DNA of 64,000 bases from Plectrocnemia conspersa (lineage: Eukaryota > Arthropoda > Insecta > Trichoptera > Polycentropodidae). The notes below the pieces were generated by a model, which saw only the letters and a list, made by a program, of their open reading frames with translations, was not told the DNA's origin and made no database searches. Positions 22,214-34,450 of this stretch are shown one piece after another; within the stretch, counting starts at the first letter, position 1; every line of letters starts with the position of its first letter. The translations under genes and the position numbers were made by a program. Location of the stretch: assembly GCA_009617715.1 (NCBI GenBank), contig VTFK01000087.1, positions 620,001 through 684,000 of the forward strand, read 5' to 3'.

Positions 22214-22620
22214 GTTGAAGTAGCGATATGAGCACCAGAAATTATTTATGATTTAAAAATATGCTACTTGGTTATCAAATGAGCTCTCAAAGAACTGCAA
22301 TATGTAAAACAATGAAGTTAATATCTAGACAGCAATATATTAATAAAATAAAAATTACACGTTTTTTAACGATATTTTGTAATTTTATATGTATATAAAT
22401 TTGTTTGTGCTGATATCACCACTGACACTTTTAAGAAGTGGCAACGCTAGCAAAGTGTTACATATATTAAAAAAGTAAGATTACTTACACGTGGTCAGCA
22501 TTTTTGTTTAAACACGTCATAAATAAATGTATCATAATTCTATTAACTATATTTAACAGTACGTAATTAATTATTAATTATCTATCAATTTTGTAAATTT
22601 TATTGTTCATATCTTACTAT
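22214..22620. other. AT-rich DNA, no supported gene
   Basis: May include the 5' untranslated end of the Tc1-type element that follows. No clear inverted terminal repeat could be paired. Confidence 0.4.
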
Positions 22621-22653
22621 AATTAATAGTTTTGTCATTTTAACCTCAAAATT

Positions 22654-23630
22654 GTGTTTTTAAATATGAATAGGTCTTCAGACGCGTCCCAAAAAAAATG
22701 TGCAGAAGTAAAGCCATTTTTATTGAACACTAAACATTTCCAAATGCAAATAGCAGTCATTGTAAGCATTTCAAAGTCTGTGGTTACAGGATTAAGAAAA
22801 AAAATTGAGCAAAACCTGCTTTTAGAAGTGGATCGAGTTGGGAAACATAGTAGAAAGCGAGTCACCACACATCGTACAGACCGCAAAATCAGAGATGTCT
22901 GTCTCTAAAATTGCAAAAAGAGTGCGGCTCATGTTCAACAAAAAAGGCATCAAAGTCTCCAAAAGAACAGTCCAGAGGAGATTGGCTGAGGAGAACCTCA
23001 TCGGTCATCGTCCAACTAAAAAACCTCACCTCATGATAGCAACGGAGAAAAAGCGAATGAAATGAACCAAAGCACACAAACACATGACTATAGAGGTGTG
23101 AAATCGGCTAAATATCATTTTAGTTGTTTTGCGGCTTTTAAGAGTTCTAATTTAGTGATTATGGTATTTTTTCAGGTGTGCTTTTCTGACAAGTCCACAT
23201 TCCAAATCATCGTTCGTCAAACGACACCTAGGGGAGAACTTTTATTCGGATTGTATCGTGGAGACGGTCAAACACCCTTTCAGTATCATGGTATGTTCAG
23301 ACATCTCCTCCAAGGGGATGGGGGCGCCTCCACATCGTGCAAGAGACTATGAGGCAGGACAAGTACTGGAAAATCGGCTCCTGCCTCATGTAGGAGAACG
23401 GTTCCCTGGTGGTCAGAAATATATACCAGGAGTGTCACTGCATTCCATGGTCAGGGAATTCTCCTGATATGAACCCTACTGAAAACCTGTGAACCCACGG
23501 AAAGGGGATGATTATAAACAAGCAGCAGCTCATCGAAACCCTCATCCAGGTGTGTCAACACTCTCCTGAGCTATGGCAAAATACAAAAATGTGCATTGAG
23601 AGTATGCCATGACGTATACAAGCTGTATTT
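22654..23630 (+). pseudogene. Tc1-type transposase pseudogene with intron-like insert
   Basis: DDE transposase of the Tc1/mariner superfamily. N-terminal helix-turn-helix region in two frames (TTHRTDRKIRDVCL and KVSKRTVQRRLAEENLIGHR), then HKHMTIE, the first catalytic Asp in VCFSDKSTFQI (23176 on), a HIVQETMRQDKYWKIG block, GNSPDMNPTENL with the catalytic Glu (about 23455-23490), and CIESMP near the end. The segment with the second catalytic Asp (QD-APCH type) is missing between GGQKYI and NSPDMNP. An 80-nt segment at 23096-23175 has GT..TTTTTTCAG ends, and splicing it would keep the frame. Multiple stops (for example TGA for Trp near 23062). Dead copy. Confidence 0.85.
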
Positions 23631-23881
23631 TGGCAAAAGGCATTATTTCAAAACTTTCACTGTTTAAATTTAAATAAATAAAAAAATATTGCAGATGAAT
23701 AACGAATATAATATTAAAATGTTCCCAATTAAATGTTCTTATAAATAATTAATAAAAACAGTGCTTAAAATTATAGATATATATTTTTTTATGAATATTG
23801 TAAAAGCAATTTTTTTTCATACTTGTTCCTATTAATATGGCAACGCACTGTAAGTGCATTTATCATTTTTATCTCTTAAAT

Positions 23882-25090
23882 CAGGGGTCGGCAAAAAATG
23901 TCTCACGAGGCGTTTTTCTTATGTGATAAAATATTTCCAGGTTTTAATCTATTACCTCAAAATGTGCCTAAGCTACTGTCTTTTATTATGTTATATAATG
24001 TTTTTACTTGCTATTTTTAAATCTAAAAATATGTTATTTTCTTTACCGAAATAACAACTCTTAGTGGAAATAAGCGTACTGTGGATGTTGGGAGTAGATA
24101 TAACTATATTTAATCGCTGGTAGAACGATTTTTTATGTACGATATATTCAATAGCACAATGGGAATATCATGTCATGAATCGATAGCTGTTATAAAGGAG
24201 TATAACGTAAAATAATTTTACCAAACAAAACACAAGGAAAAATTTGACTGCATTTAAATTAATGTATGCGATTTATATGCATCCTGTTTAAAAACGAATT
24301 TACTGTACGTGCTAGCAACAAAGTTGCAAAAATGTTAACCAAGTTTAGAGGACTGTACACAGATTAAGAATTTCAAAAAAAACGTAAAAAAGTGCCATCA
24401 GTTTATCAGCTTTCACGCTTATAAGACAAATTGAAGAAATTAGAAATGATATACAATCAATTTAAAAGCAAATACAATAAACTTTCAATATTATTATTGC
24501 GATAAATGAAAACTGCGATTTGAAAGATACTGCTCAAAGATTAATATTTATTTGTGGTATTGGGGATTTTTTTTTTTAAGAAATGGCATGAGTTTAAAAA
24601 AAATAATTGCTGCTATATATTTTGAATAGTACAAGGAACAATAAAATGGGAGAATTTAATAACAAAATAAATAGAATTTAGTTCAATTGCACCAATGACT
24701 ATTTACTATATTATTCATTAACCAGTTTTATGTATGAAGATTTTAAAAACAATTTATGCGTGTTTATGTACCAATAATTAATTTCATCAGAAGACACAGT
24801 TTCAAGAGCTTATTATCAAGATTGAACTACAATATGAAGATAATATATTTATATATACATATATAACACAGATGTCAGGTGGCTCAATACAGAAAATATG
24901 ATAATGATACATCTTTGTGCTCAAAGATTAAATATATATATTTATAATGAAAAATGTAAAGAAATACCAAAACTGGTAAATTCGAAATGGCTTATTCATG
25001 ATCAATTTAAATATAAAACTCAAGGACAAAACATATTTAATTCATGAAACATTCTAAATAAAACTCAAATTATTAAAAAGCATCTTAATT
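23882..25090 (+). mobile_element. hAT (GTF2IRD2-like) transposon relic
   Basis: Left terminus CAGGGGTCGGCAAA at 23882 has the common hAT end. Downstream, frame-shifted blocks read ASNKVAKML (24308), LSAFTLIRQIEEIRNDI (24404), IIAINENCDLKDTAQRLIF (24494; family: IALDESxDxxDTAQLLIFIRG), a decayed IIHQ-VLC (24710), FQELIIKIELQYED (24800) and TDVRWLNTENM (24869; family: TDVRWLSRxxML), then NEKCKEIPKLVNSKWL (24950). The right end is lost before the LINE at 25265, which may have inserted into it. Very old copy with many stops. Confidence 0.7.
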
Positions 25091-25264
25091 AACACAACTT
25101 GGAAACTTTGTTTTGATGTTGTTTTAAATTATTTACAGATAGAAATAATTGACGTACAAACATGTTAAAAGACTTTGATATCAGTGTCATTATTATTCTT
25201 TTAAAATCGAGTATCCATATTTTTATTTCCTGCTCTGAAAATGTTTCCTGTTATATGAATATTT

Positions 25265-26085
25265 CTAGCACTCTCCAAAGGAGAAATACCAGACAATTTA
25301 AAGATAGCTACTAAAACACATATACCTAAAATAAAAAAATAGTCAAAAAGTTAAGGAAATGAGAAAAATGAACATGTTGCCTTGTATAAAAAAGTAGTTG
25401 CAGAAGTAGTAATCAAACAATTAAAGGAGTTTCTTATGTTTCAAAACAGTTTATGTGAAAAACATTCCACTGAGACTGTATTACAATAATTATTTATTCT
25501 TGGATTTCAAGAGAGCTTTCGAAACAGTAGACAGAATAATAATGTTAAAGAAATTATAGTATATCGGTATAAGTGTAACAGTTTTAAGATGGTTTAATAA
25601 ATATTTATAAAAAATAAAACAGAAAGTTGAAATAAATCATGCATATTCCAAAGAGAAATTATTATCTCAAAGTCTACCACAGGGTCTCAATTGAGACCAT
25701 TGTTATGTATATTATATATTTATGATATAATTAATAATGTGAAAAAATATAAAATACACCTGTTTGCAGACGACACATTATTGTATTGCATATGGGATAA
25801 TATTAATAAATAAAGAATTAAATATAAGAGAAATATGGTTAAAAAATAATGTACTTGCAATAAATGAGTATAAAACTAAATGTAAAACTAAATAATACAA
25901 AAATGTTATAGAAATAGTTAATAATATAAAATATTTATGAGTAATTATTGATAGAAAATTAAATTTTAAGGAACATTTTAATTACATATTAAAAAAAAAA
26001 ATGTAAAAATAATAATACTTTATTTTTTATTAAAAAGACTGAATTTATATAAATGTGTATCTAAAAAATTCCATTAGTAGTTATT
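25265..26085 (+). pseudogene. LINE family B reverse transcriptase relic
   Basis: Plus-strand RT blocks: ALSKGEIPDNLKIATKTHIP (25268), KKVVAEVVIKQLKEFL (25388), CEKHSTETVLQ (25455), LFLDFKRAFETVDRIIMLKK-type motif A (25492-25550, frame-shifted), QSLPQGSQLRPLLCILYIYD (25670-25730) and LFADDTLLYC (25765-25795, FADD catalytic motif), followed by NIKYL-VIIDRKLNFKEHFN (25925-25985). Clearly different from family A in sequence and more AT-mutated. 5'-truncated. No A-tail recognised. Confidence 0.75.
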
Positions 26086-26479
26086 AAAACAATATTAAGT
26101 GACTCACAAATCCCAAGTTTTCAAAATGTCTCGCATCCAAATGATACACAAGTAATCAACACACCTTAAACTATAGGCAAAATAAATTACACATATCGGG
26201 TACCTAGAATTCTTTCTATCTTAGCAGCTCAGCTCTAATTAAGTCTGTACATAAATGCAACTCGCTACTACTTTTTCCTAAAGCATAAAAAGTGCTTTAT
26301 GATATGTAACACTCTTTCTTGTTGGCATATTAAAGTTGTAATGAACTGAATTACTTTAATATAAAATCGCTAAATGAATATTATTTAATTTGGCAAGCAA
26401 TATTTTTTTTTATATTTATACAGAATCAAGCAATAAAAAATAAAGGCATAACTGTTAACAAAGCTCACCCGATATTTAG
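26086..26479. other. AT-rich DNA, no supported feature
   Basis: May include the 3' UTR of the LINE. Nothing recognisable. Confidence 0.4.
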
Positions 26480-26720
26480 TGTCATAAACTAAAATATCAT
26501 AGCGTGAGTATATACAGTACCTATGATGTATGTATGTTTGTGTGTGCAACGCACATTAAAAATTCGTTGCGCATTGCGGATTAAGGAAACAAAACCGGGG
26601 AATGTTTGCGTTTGGCGCATTAAATAATATATTGTTTGCACTTTCATAATGTTCACCCAGCGGGTTCTCACCGGGAAGCCGCGGATGGCCAACCTTTGGT
26701 TAGCGGTGTCATGCACACAC
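26480..26720. promoter_or_regulatory. Candidate regulatory island
   Basis: CpG-richer island. A near-palindromic GTGCAACGCAC motif at 26543-26553, then CGTTGCGCATTGCG, CAGCGGGTTCTCACCGGGAA and several CATTAAATAAT-like sites. No coding motif. Confidence 0.28.
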
Positions 26721-27540
26721 TAACCAAATTAATAATTAATGTTATAAAGTAAGTATTAAATGCATTGGTATTTAAAATTTAAAGCAGCTGAACCAATACA
26801 ATCTTTATAAAAGTTATTTTATTTTTCATTCAGCTATTTAAAATTAATACATACATTCAATAAAATTTTAAAAATTAATTTAAATTTTAATCTCAAGAGT
26901 ATACTACCTTATCAATATATGATACTTATAAATATGTATATTTAGATATTTTATAACTCAAATAGCTTAAAAAATCTTGATTAATTTTAGGTGCCAAGAG
27001 TGCCAAGCGAAGCGGCGCACATCGCGTACTCTCTCGAGTGCCGGACGGACAATCAACGAGTGATATGTCTAGATAATAACTTAGGGCTTTCAATTTTATA
27101 ATATAGATTTGATAATAAAATAAATCACTAGTTCCCTCCAAGCTCATTCCTCACATTAAATTTATAAAATCAAAGCTTAAAAAAAACAGTTCATAAAAGT
27201 ATGTGTTTTATTAAGACCTTTAACAACTAAGTAGCATAAGCGCAAGTTTCACATAGACTTTCATTTTAACATTAAAAAAACATCTATTTAAATTAGACTG
27301 AAATATTATTAAAGCTATTGTATATATAAATAGATTCTTAAAAGATGCTAAAAATATTCCAATAAATATAACTTAAATAATTATTATTTTTTAATGAAGC
27401 ATGAACGAATGATAATATGAATATTTATTTCGATATACAATAAAAAATGGATCATTATAATATATATTTAATTAAACTGTAAATACCAATATTTAAACTC
27501 CTGATTTTTGACTCGTGAATATTACTGGCTTTGATGAAAT
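26721..27540. other. AT-rich DNA with one GC-rich patch
   Basis: Patch at 26990-27065 contains GAGTGCCGGACGGAC (27036-27050), which recurs exactly at 31689-31703. Otherwise no supported feature. Confidence 0.45.
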
Positions 27541-27544
27541 AATT

Positions 27545-27810
27545 ATGTCCCTCAATTAAATTGATGGGCGTTAAAGGCGGTCAATAACAACAATCCGGCT
27601 ATTGTTGTCATACATAAATATCGCTTGTAAAAGGTGAGTTTTTATTTATTTGCCCACCTACTGTTTTCAATTTGTTTTATTTAAGTCATCAATTTTTTGT
27701 TTGACTTCTTTACATTTTACTCGGCTATAAAAGGTTGGGCGTGTCTGCCATTGAATACACAACGCCGAGGATAAAGCGCTCATAGCGTACGATTTGAAAT
27801 ATGTGTGATC
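27545..27810 (+). promoter_or_regulatory. Candidate core promoter / enhancer with TATA box and paired SOX sites
   Basis: A near-consensus TATA box CTATAAAAGG lies at 27725-27734, followed within 60 bp by GC-richer sequence. About 140 bp upstream, ACAACAAT and ATTGTTGT are inverted SOX-like sites 6 bp apart (27589-27610). No coding frame of note follows within 500 bp, so either an unannotated non-coding transcript or a chance match. Confidence 0.3.
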
Positions 27811-28660
27811 CTTTTATATTACGAGTCGAATAAACGAATAAATAAATAAAAAGTACACACAGCATAAACAATATTTTCGAACAACGAAGTAGTTTAGTAA
27901 ACGCGAAAGCATATGGAAAACTATGTGAATATTATTACAGATTTTTAATTCTGAAATAAAACATTAATTACTACAATAAAAAAATAAATATATTTTTCTA
28001 AACAAATACAAAAAATCTTTTTGCAACCTTGTAGCAGAAAGTATAGAATCAAGTTGAATAAAAATATTTAAAAAAAATTAGCAAAATAACTAGGATCATA
28101 TAGTGATTATGTTTTATCAGTGGTATCAGAACCAGGAGAATTTTAATTTAATTTTAAATACGTTTCCTAAAGTAAGTTGAACGTGGTCATCTATTAAAAT
28201 GGAAAATGAGCAAAGTAAGAGTTTAGCTTCAAATCAAAATCTAATCCTCTATAAAAAAATTAAGGTCGTCGTTCAATATTTACAGAGAAAAGTTAAAACA
28301 ACGCTTATTTAAGGCAGGCTCATCAGGTTTTTTTTCTATATGTTTCGAAGCGCAAGAAAAAATAATTCTTCAAGTTTCGCGCCGTTGCAGTGGGAACGCT
28401 CGGTAACGAGGGTCCTAAACTTAATTTTATATATGTATCATTATAAAGTAATAAATATCAATCTGCAAATTTGCAAAATAAAAATTGACGAAATTTAAAT
28501 ACGTATTTTCTTAAAAGTATCACTGAACTATGTATATTGAAACCCTTAACCATAAAGAACCAAACACTTTATTTGCCATTCTTGGTATTTAATACGTATA
28601 TTTATTAATACATTAGACCGCGTCACAACAAGCCAACTTATGGACACACTAATATCGTTT
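27811..28660. other. AT-rich DNA, no supported gene
   Basis: No motif-bearing frame. Short CpG-containing patch near 28375-28420. Confidence 0.5.
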
Positions 28661-29080
28661 TGTACAGTATAGGTGTATGGGAAGTTCGTTAATCGCAGCA
28701 TTAACCGCATTGTTAACCGGCGACACTATTGTCCGCCCGGTGGCAAATGCGCATGCGCATAATTTATCGATGGTTAAACACGACGATCCATAAATCATGG
28801 TCGCCGCGTTAGCGTCTGCAACATAAATACAAATGTAACCAATGTACCCTCCATTAAACGCTAAATTTGATGCGGCACGAGGGGCGCTGAGCAAATATAA
28901 ACAAAACGCAAAAAATAAACCAGTGTAGCCACCACGGGTAAATGTACACATATACATATAAAATTATCGGTGTAGTATAACCGACAAAGTAGAAAGTGAA
29001 GGATCGGAATTGGATTATTGAGGGATCGGTCGCGTTTCCGGTCGATTGAGAACGAAGCGATGGTGTGTCGCCAAATTGAA
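28660..29080. promoter_or_regulatory. Candidate regulatory island with NRF1/Ewg-type palindrome
   Basis: ATGCGCATGCGCAT at 28747-28760 is a perfect palindrome matching the NRF1 (Drosophila Ewg) consensus. Around it are repeated TTAACCG/TTAATCG sites (28688-28720), TTTATCGATGG and CCATAAATCATGG (Hox/Abd-B-like). A 102-codon minus-strand frame overlaps but lacks any motif. One of the more convincing regulatory islands here. Confidence 0.4.
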
Positions 29081-31335
29081 CATACCTATTTTTTTCGCTG
29101 TCTTATATTTTTTATCATTCGATATCAGACCTGCCTATGTCTATAGTTAGTGAAAGTGTTATATGTATTGAAACAAGCAATATAAAAAATAACATTAATC
29201 GATCGAACACAATTTTATGGAATTAATTGTTTCCATGTATCGGTTATTTTTTATTATGCTCTTATTGTTCTTAAACATATATTATACAAATGTAGCAGTA
29301 TATGAAATACATATTTATTACAAAAAGCCCATCATAATATAATATCATGACTTTTAATTAATATTTAATACGTAAGAGATGTGATAAAGTTACCGACAAG
29401 TTTTGGATTTTCCGCACTATTCATTTATATTATTTTTTTCATATAACTAACACAGTCTCTGATACGCATGTTTATAATCATTTATAAAACGCGTGGTCTG
29501 TGTTTTACAGCCAATTATTGACGATACATTTTGTGAAGCCAAGATTTTAAATTAAAATTGAGTGATTTAAATATTACAGATCATATGATCAATAAAGAGT
29601 TACCTTGCAGTTTTACGCAGCTTACGTGAGGCAATCCAAATTAACTTTTGTGCTACAACGCAACCATTTTAAGGTATTGGAGTAAAATTACATTAAGACA
29701 ATTTTTTTTTAATAAATTCATACAACAATAAAAACCTTAATATTTTGCTAATATTATTTATTCTAGCTATGAGGGGTCTGGAAAAATATGTGGGATGCTG
29801 CTCGTCATTTTAATGTGTTCCGCATTTTTAAAAAAATAATAAATGGATTACTTATTGTATGTATAGTGGTCATCATGACGCATTGGTAAACCGTTAAAAT
29901 TATTTATTGTAATTAAAAATTAATGGCAATCAAAATTACTAATTTATTAGTAGATAATATAATTGGGATTGATTTTTAAACAATAATTTAAGGCCTACAT
30001 GGGCCATAGCTCGAATGAGGACCATTCGTGTGAATAGTTTCAGAAAAGATAAATCACAAAAGCTTGTTGTGAATATGACTGCTTGCATTCGCCGCTTGTA
30101 ACGTTATATGGAGCTTTTAGCACCAGAGACTCATCTCATTTGCAAACATCGGAGCGCTCTCAAGCGTGCTGTTCTCGGATTTGAGCCAACATTTTTTTCT
30201 CGTTTTGTTTTAGGGTATGTGTGTTTATGATTGTTCAAAATTGACAATAGTATGCACATGAACAGACAGTGCAAGTTCTAGGGGAAGACACTAATTTATT
30301 GTGAATGTGTCTACAAAAATAATATATATATATATATATTACACAAATACTATTTTTTTTCAATACATATTTTTATGTATGTATTTCGTCAAATATATTT
30401 TTAAACAAAACTGTTAATGTTAATAGGATAATTCTTTTTTATATTCAATACATGTTACTAATTTATAACCATTTTATTGTTTACGATTTTTATATTACTT
30501 ACAATGGAATAAAAAATATAAATATAAAATAATAGTTTGGTATTTACAATTAAAGAAAAATAAAAAATTAAAGTTTTGCAATTAAAGTGAGTACTAATTT
30601 AAACTATGAAGTTGCTATATTTCTGAGTGATTAAGCCATACTGTTCGGTAATAATTTTTCTTTCTAAAGATTATTATAAACGGATAAGGATAAGTGTAAT
30701 AAATATTTCACTAAATGATATTAATAAATTAGTAGGGTGCTAACTATTTAAATTATGGGAAATTGTACATATTTTTATCAGACGAATTTCAGTGGTTTTC
30801 TAAATGGTTAGGAAATATTCAAGATGTGCAAACGTGAGTAATCAAAGTAAATTATCAAGAAGGTGTTTAATTAATGTGTTGTCAAATCTGTCTATTCCTT
30901 TTATATTTACGAAGTCTTTAAAAACACTTAAAATTTATTTTGAGCTGACTTTGCAAATTTAAAATTTTAAGTGAGTTTGTACGATATATAAAAAGCCAGC
31001 TAGCATATTTTTTTTGCTTTCAGTTTTTATTTTTACGATAATGAATTAAAGTTTCTAATTGTAGAGATTTAGTTTTTTTGCTATGGCTTTCTTATTTTAT
31101 TTTTAATTACAAATAATTTAATATTTATTGAAGTAAATTGCTTGTTCAATAATGAATTTAACTAATATTAATAATCATGAATTTTTAGTTCTTTTATTAA
31201 TGATTTTAAAATATTTTGAATATAACGCATATATTTTTTTTGTATTTAAACATCACTGTTTCTAGTATACTTTAAAATATATAAAAAAAAAGATTTTTTA
31301 TCGATTCATTTTTTTCTATTTCTCTCTCTTTCTTT
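29081..31335. other. Long AT-rich stretch, no supported gene
   Basis: GC-richer patch at 29990-30190 (GGCCTACATGGGCCATAGCT) without frames or motifs. Short (AT)n at about 30323-30340. Otherwise nothing recognisable. Confidence 0.5.
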
Positions 31336-31800
31336 TACCAAACGATCAATTAACCCTTTTGGGCATGGGTGGGGGCGACAAAACTAAATCAAAATAGCAA
31401 TTAAAATTGTTCGAGAAAAGTTCCATAATGGCCTCCTGCAGAAATTGCGAGACCATTTTTAATAATATTTCAGCGAGGAAAGGGGGTCTAGGGTCTCCAC
31501 CCCCGCTCCTTTTGGGGACAGGCGCTGGGGCCGTTTGGCAGAAGCGGCGGGCCATATTAAAAAGACTAAGAGGCGGCCATACAATAAAAAGGAGGGCACC
31601 CGGCGTCATCTGGATCCAACATAATTAAAACGAAAATATTTCCCGTCGGTAAGTAGTGGGCATTATATATTATGGGTCTGGTGGGCTGGAGTGCCGGACG
31701 GACCCCGATGCCAAGACCGGACTTTGGCCGGACCGAAACGTCGAAAACGTGTGACCGGAACCTAATGGATTTGCACATTTACATGTATCCTAATTTCTCG
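31336..31800. promoter_or_regulatory. GC-rich candidate regulatory island
   Basis: Strong GC island with repeated GGCCAT/ATGGCC cores (ATAATGGCC near 31425, GGGCCATATTAA near 31550, GCGGCCATACAAT near 31573) that resemble Pho/YY1 sites, plus a MEF2/SRF-like CCATATTAAAAAG. Also carries GAGTGCCGGACGGAC (31689-31703). Open frames on both strands mirror each other and have no family motif. Confidence 0.3.
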
Positions 31801-31914
31801 TTCTATAACTTTGTTCAAAGAATGGCGCAGTCACGACATGCGTCATCTTGGGTCCAAAATTACGCTTTAACGTCATCCCACGATTGACAATGCTACCGCA
31901 CATGTTATCTTTAT

Positions 31915-32068
31915 CAGTATTTCTCAATCTTTATACACCTGCGGATCACTGAAAATAGGAGAAATATTTTGCAGACCATTAACGGAGAAATAAAAATATA
32001 TTATTTATTTTAAGATGTACGAAAAATATTTGCGATACACCAGAAAATTTCTAGGTTGAGGAGCACTG
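31915..32068. mobile_element. Short hAT-like MITE
   Basis: Left end CAGTATTTCTCAATCTT and right end AGGTTGAGGAGCACTG are imperfect inverted repeats of hAT type (CAGTGxTTCTCAACCT). 154 bp, no coding capacity. An 8-bp target duplication is not detectable (ATCTTTAT versus AAATTAAA), so it is old or one end is misassigned. Confidence 0.5.
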
Positions 32069-32079
32069 AAATTAAATAT

Positions 32080-32370
32080 AGTATGTAACATGACCGTGCT
32101 TGGCCACCGCTGATCGGAAGCTTTTTTTTCGCAGCCGAGTATTTCTATGGACTAAACCTATTATACATAGGTGTACACATCCGAGTGTATGGCAACCAAA
32201 AGAGTGCAAACAACGTTTCCGTGGAATGTTTACCTTCGTGTGATTTATAGGCTTGTGCGGATTTACCGTCGATGGACAGATGCTTGCTGGTGGAGGAACC
32301 AATCTGGCCGTCAGATAAGAGCATATAGTTCTTGGATCTCATTACCACTTATTACACATTGAGCGAAAAA
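32080..32370. promoter_or_regulatory. GC-balanced patch, function unknown
   Basis: Contains GCAACCAAAAGAGTGCAAAC and GGAATGTTTACC (forkhead-like). Three short overlapping frames (32072-32302, 32145-32348, 32171-32362) have no motif. Confidence 0.2.
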
Positions 32371-32769
32371 ATAAATAAAATAATAAAACGATTTTTATTT
32401 AATCGTTCAGATGTGTTACGATAATAAAAATTGAGTTTTTAAATAGAACAAACTGATTTTTTTTATATATTTTTAAAACATTGAAAATAATTTTAATAAT
32501 GAAAGAAAACATATTATATTTGTAATAAACGTTCTTAGAAACTGGTAAGAATTATTAAAAATATATTTATTTGTTAACAGCAGATTTATATTTGCTTTTC
32601 TCTAGTCAATGGAATGTCTGATATTTAAAAGTATTTAAAAAATAAGTGATACACGAGTAAACTATTAAAATAATATTTTTTTTCTTTAAAGTGATGGTTT
32701 GACAATTACATGTTTTTTTTTAAATTACAAGGGTTGTATGTTAATCTAGTACCTTTTTTTGGTATTCTT

Positions 32770-34450
32770 AAAATGTAAAACAAACTTAAAAAAGAGAAAT
32801 GAGAGTAGTTTGATAATAAAATAAATTTACTTGTAAAAGTATGATTGAACGATATGAGCATGGCTAGATGTTCAAAAAAACTTTAAAATTAATGTTTTAA
32901 AATTTCTATAAGTAGTTAAATAAAATGATAATATAGTATTTGATTAGGATATTATTTACAAAAAATTTTATATATTTAATTTAAGGAAATAGTAAAAAAA
33001 GTAGATAATATGTTAAGTTTTAACATAAAAAAAGCAACACAAATATTATGTTCTTACTTTAACTATTGTGTACATAATTAAATTAAGAAGGTATTTTTTT
33101 TACTTAATTTAAAAAATTGTAAAAACGTAGATGTAATATCTAAACTTAAAAATATGTTTAGTTTTAATACAAAATATACAAATTTCTTACTTTTTTTATT
33201 GTATACTTAATAAATTTAAAAATATAATGTTGTTGCAAAAATGATAAAAAAGGCAATGAGAAGTTTTTAATTAAATTAAATTTACTAGTTGTATTGTATG
33301 ATCGAAAAATTGAAATAGTTGAGTTTTCGATAAATATTAAAAATAATTGTTTTAGTATTTTTATTAATTGTAAAATAATATGGTACTAGAGTAATTTAAT
33401 TAGGCATTTTTTTTAAGATTTTATATAATAAATTTAAAAAATATGTAAAAATTATCTAGGATAAAAAATATGTTTAGTTTTTTCATAAAAATTATCTAGG
33501 CTAAGAACTATGCTTAGTAATACGTACAATTTTTTTTTTATTCACAATGGTAGTATCGTATATTTCCCTATTTTAGTTATTGTATATGTAATGAAGCAGA
33601 AAAGGCGATGCAGAAATTAGACAAAGAGAGTAGTTTTCAATTATTATAAATTTACTGGTTATATAAGTATAATCGAAAAATTAGAACAGTAAAATATTAT
33701 AAAAAATTGTTTTAGTATATTTATAAGTTGTGAATTAATATGGTTAACTAGAGCAATTTAATTAGGTATTTTCGTAAAAAAACTTTGTTCTTACATATTT
33801 ATAAAAAAGGTAGAAAATTAAATATATTATAAATATTATTTAGGATAATAAATATACATAGTTTTAATACAAAAAAAACAATCTACAGTATTATATTGCC
33901 TCACTTTAATTATTGGATATCTTTAATGAATCAGAAAATACGATGTTGCAAAATTGATAAAACAGGGTAATGAGAATAGTTTTAAAATAAAATAAATTTA
34001 CTATTTAAAGAAGTATGATTGAAAGATTGAAATAATCGGATGTTTGAGCAATAATAATATGTTACAGTAGTTTTTTTTATTAAAATATTTATTATTAAAT
34101 AATGTAATTATATGATTACAAAAATAGTAAAAAATAAATATCTAAGATAAATACATACATATATATTTACTCACTTTTTTTATTGTATATGCTTAATGAA
34201 TCAGAAAATATGGTTTTGCAAAATTAAAAAATAGGGTAATGAGAGAAGATTAGAATGTTTGGTTGTTCGAGAAGTATTAAAGATTAATGTTTTAGTATTT
34301 TTTATAAGTTGTGAAAAAAGATGTTAGTAGAATAATTTATTATGGTACCCTTTTAATATGATATTTGTATAATAAAAAAAATAGGTAAGCTACCTAAAAT
34401 GAAAAATATGTTTAGTTTTAATACAAAAATATCACTCACTTTAATGTTTA
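32770..34450. repeat. Degenerate tandem array, unit about 270-460 bp
   Basis: The same series of landmarks recurs: AATGAGA-AGT (about 32800, 33257, 33622, 33969, 34236), then AAATTTACT, ATGAT-GAAAGATTGAAATA, ATTGTTTTAGTATTTTTATAAGTTGTGAA, AATTTAATTAGG and ATGTTTAGTTTTAATACAAAA (33009, 33151, 33469, 33848, 34406), then TCACTTTAATTATTG. Spacings of 458, 365, 347 and 267 bp reflect indels. About five diverged copies in one orientation. Extremely AT-rich, no coding potential. Possibly an old satellite. Confidence 0.7.
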
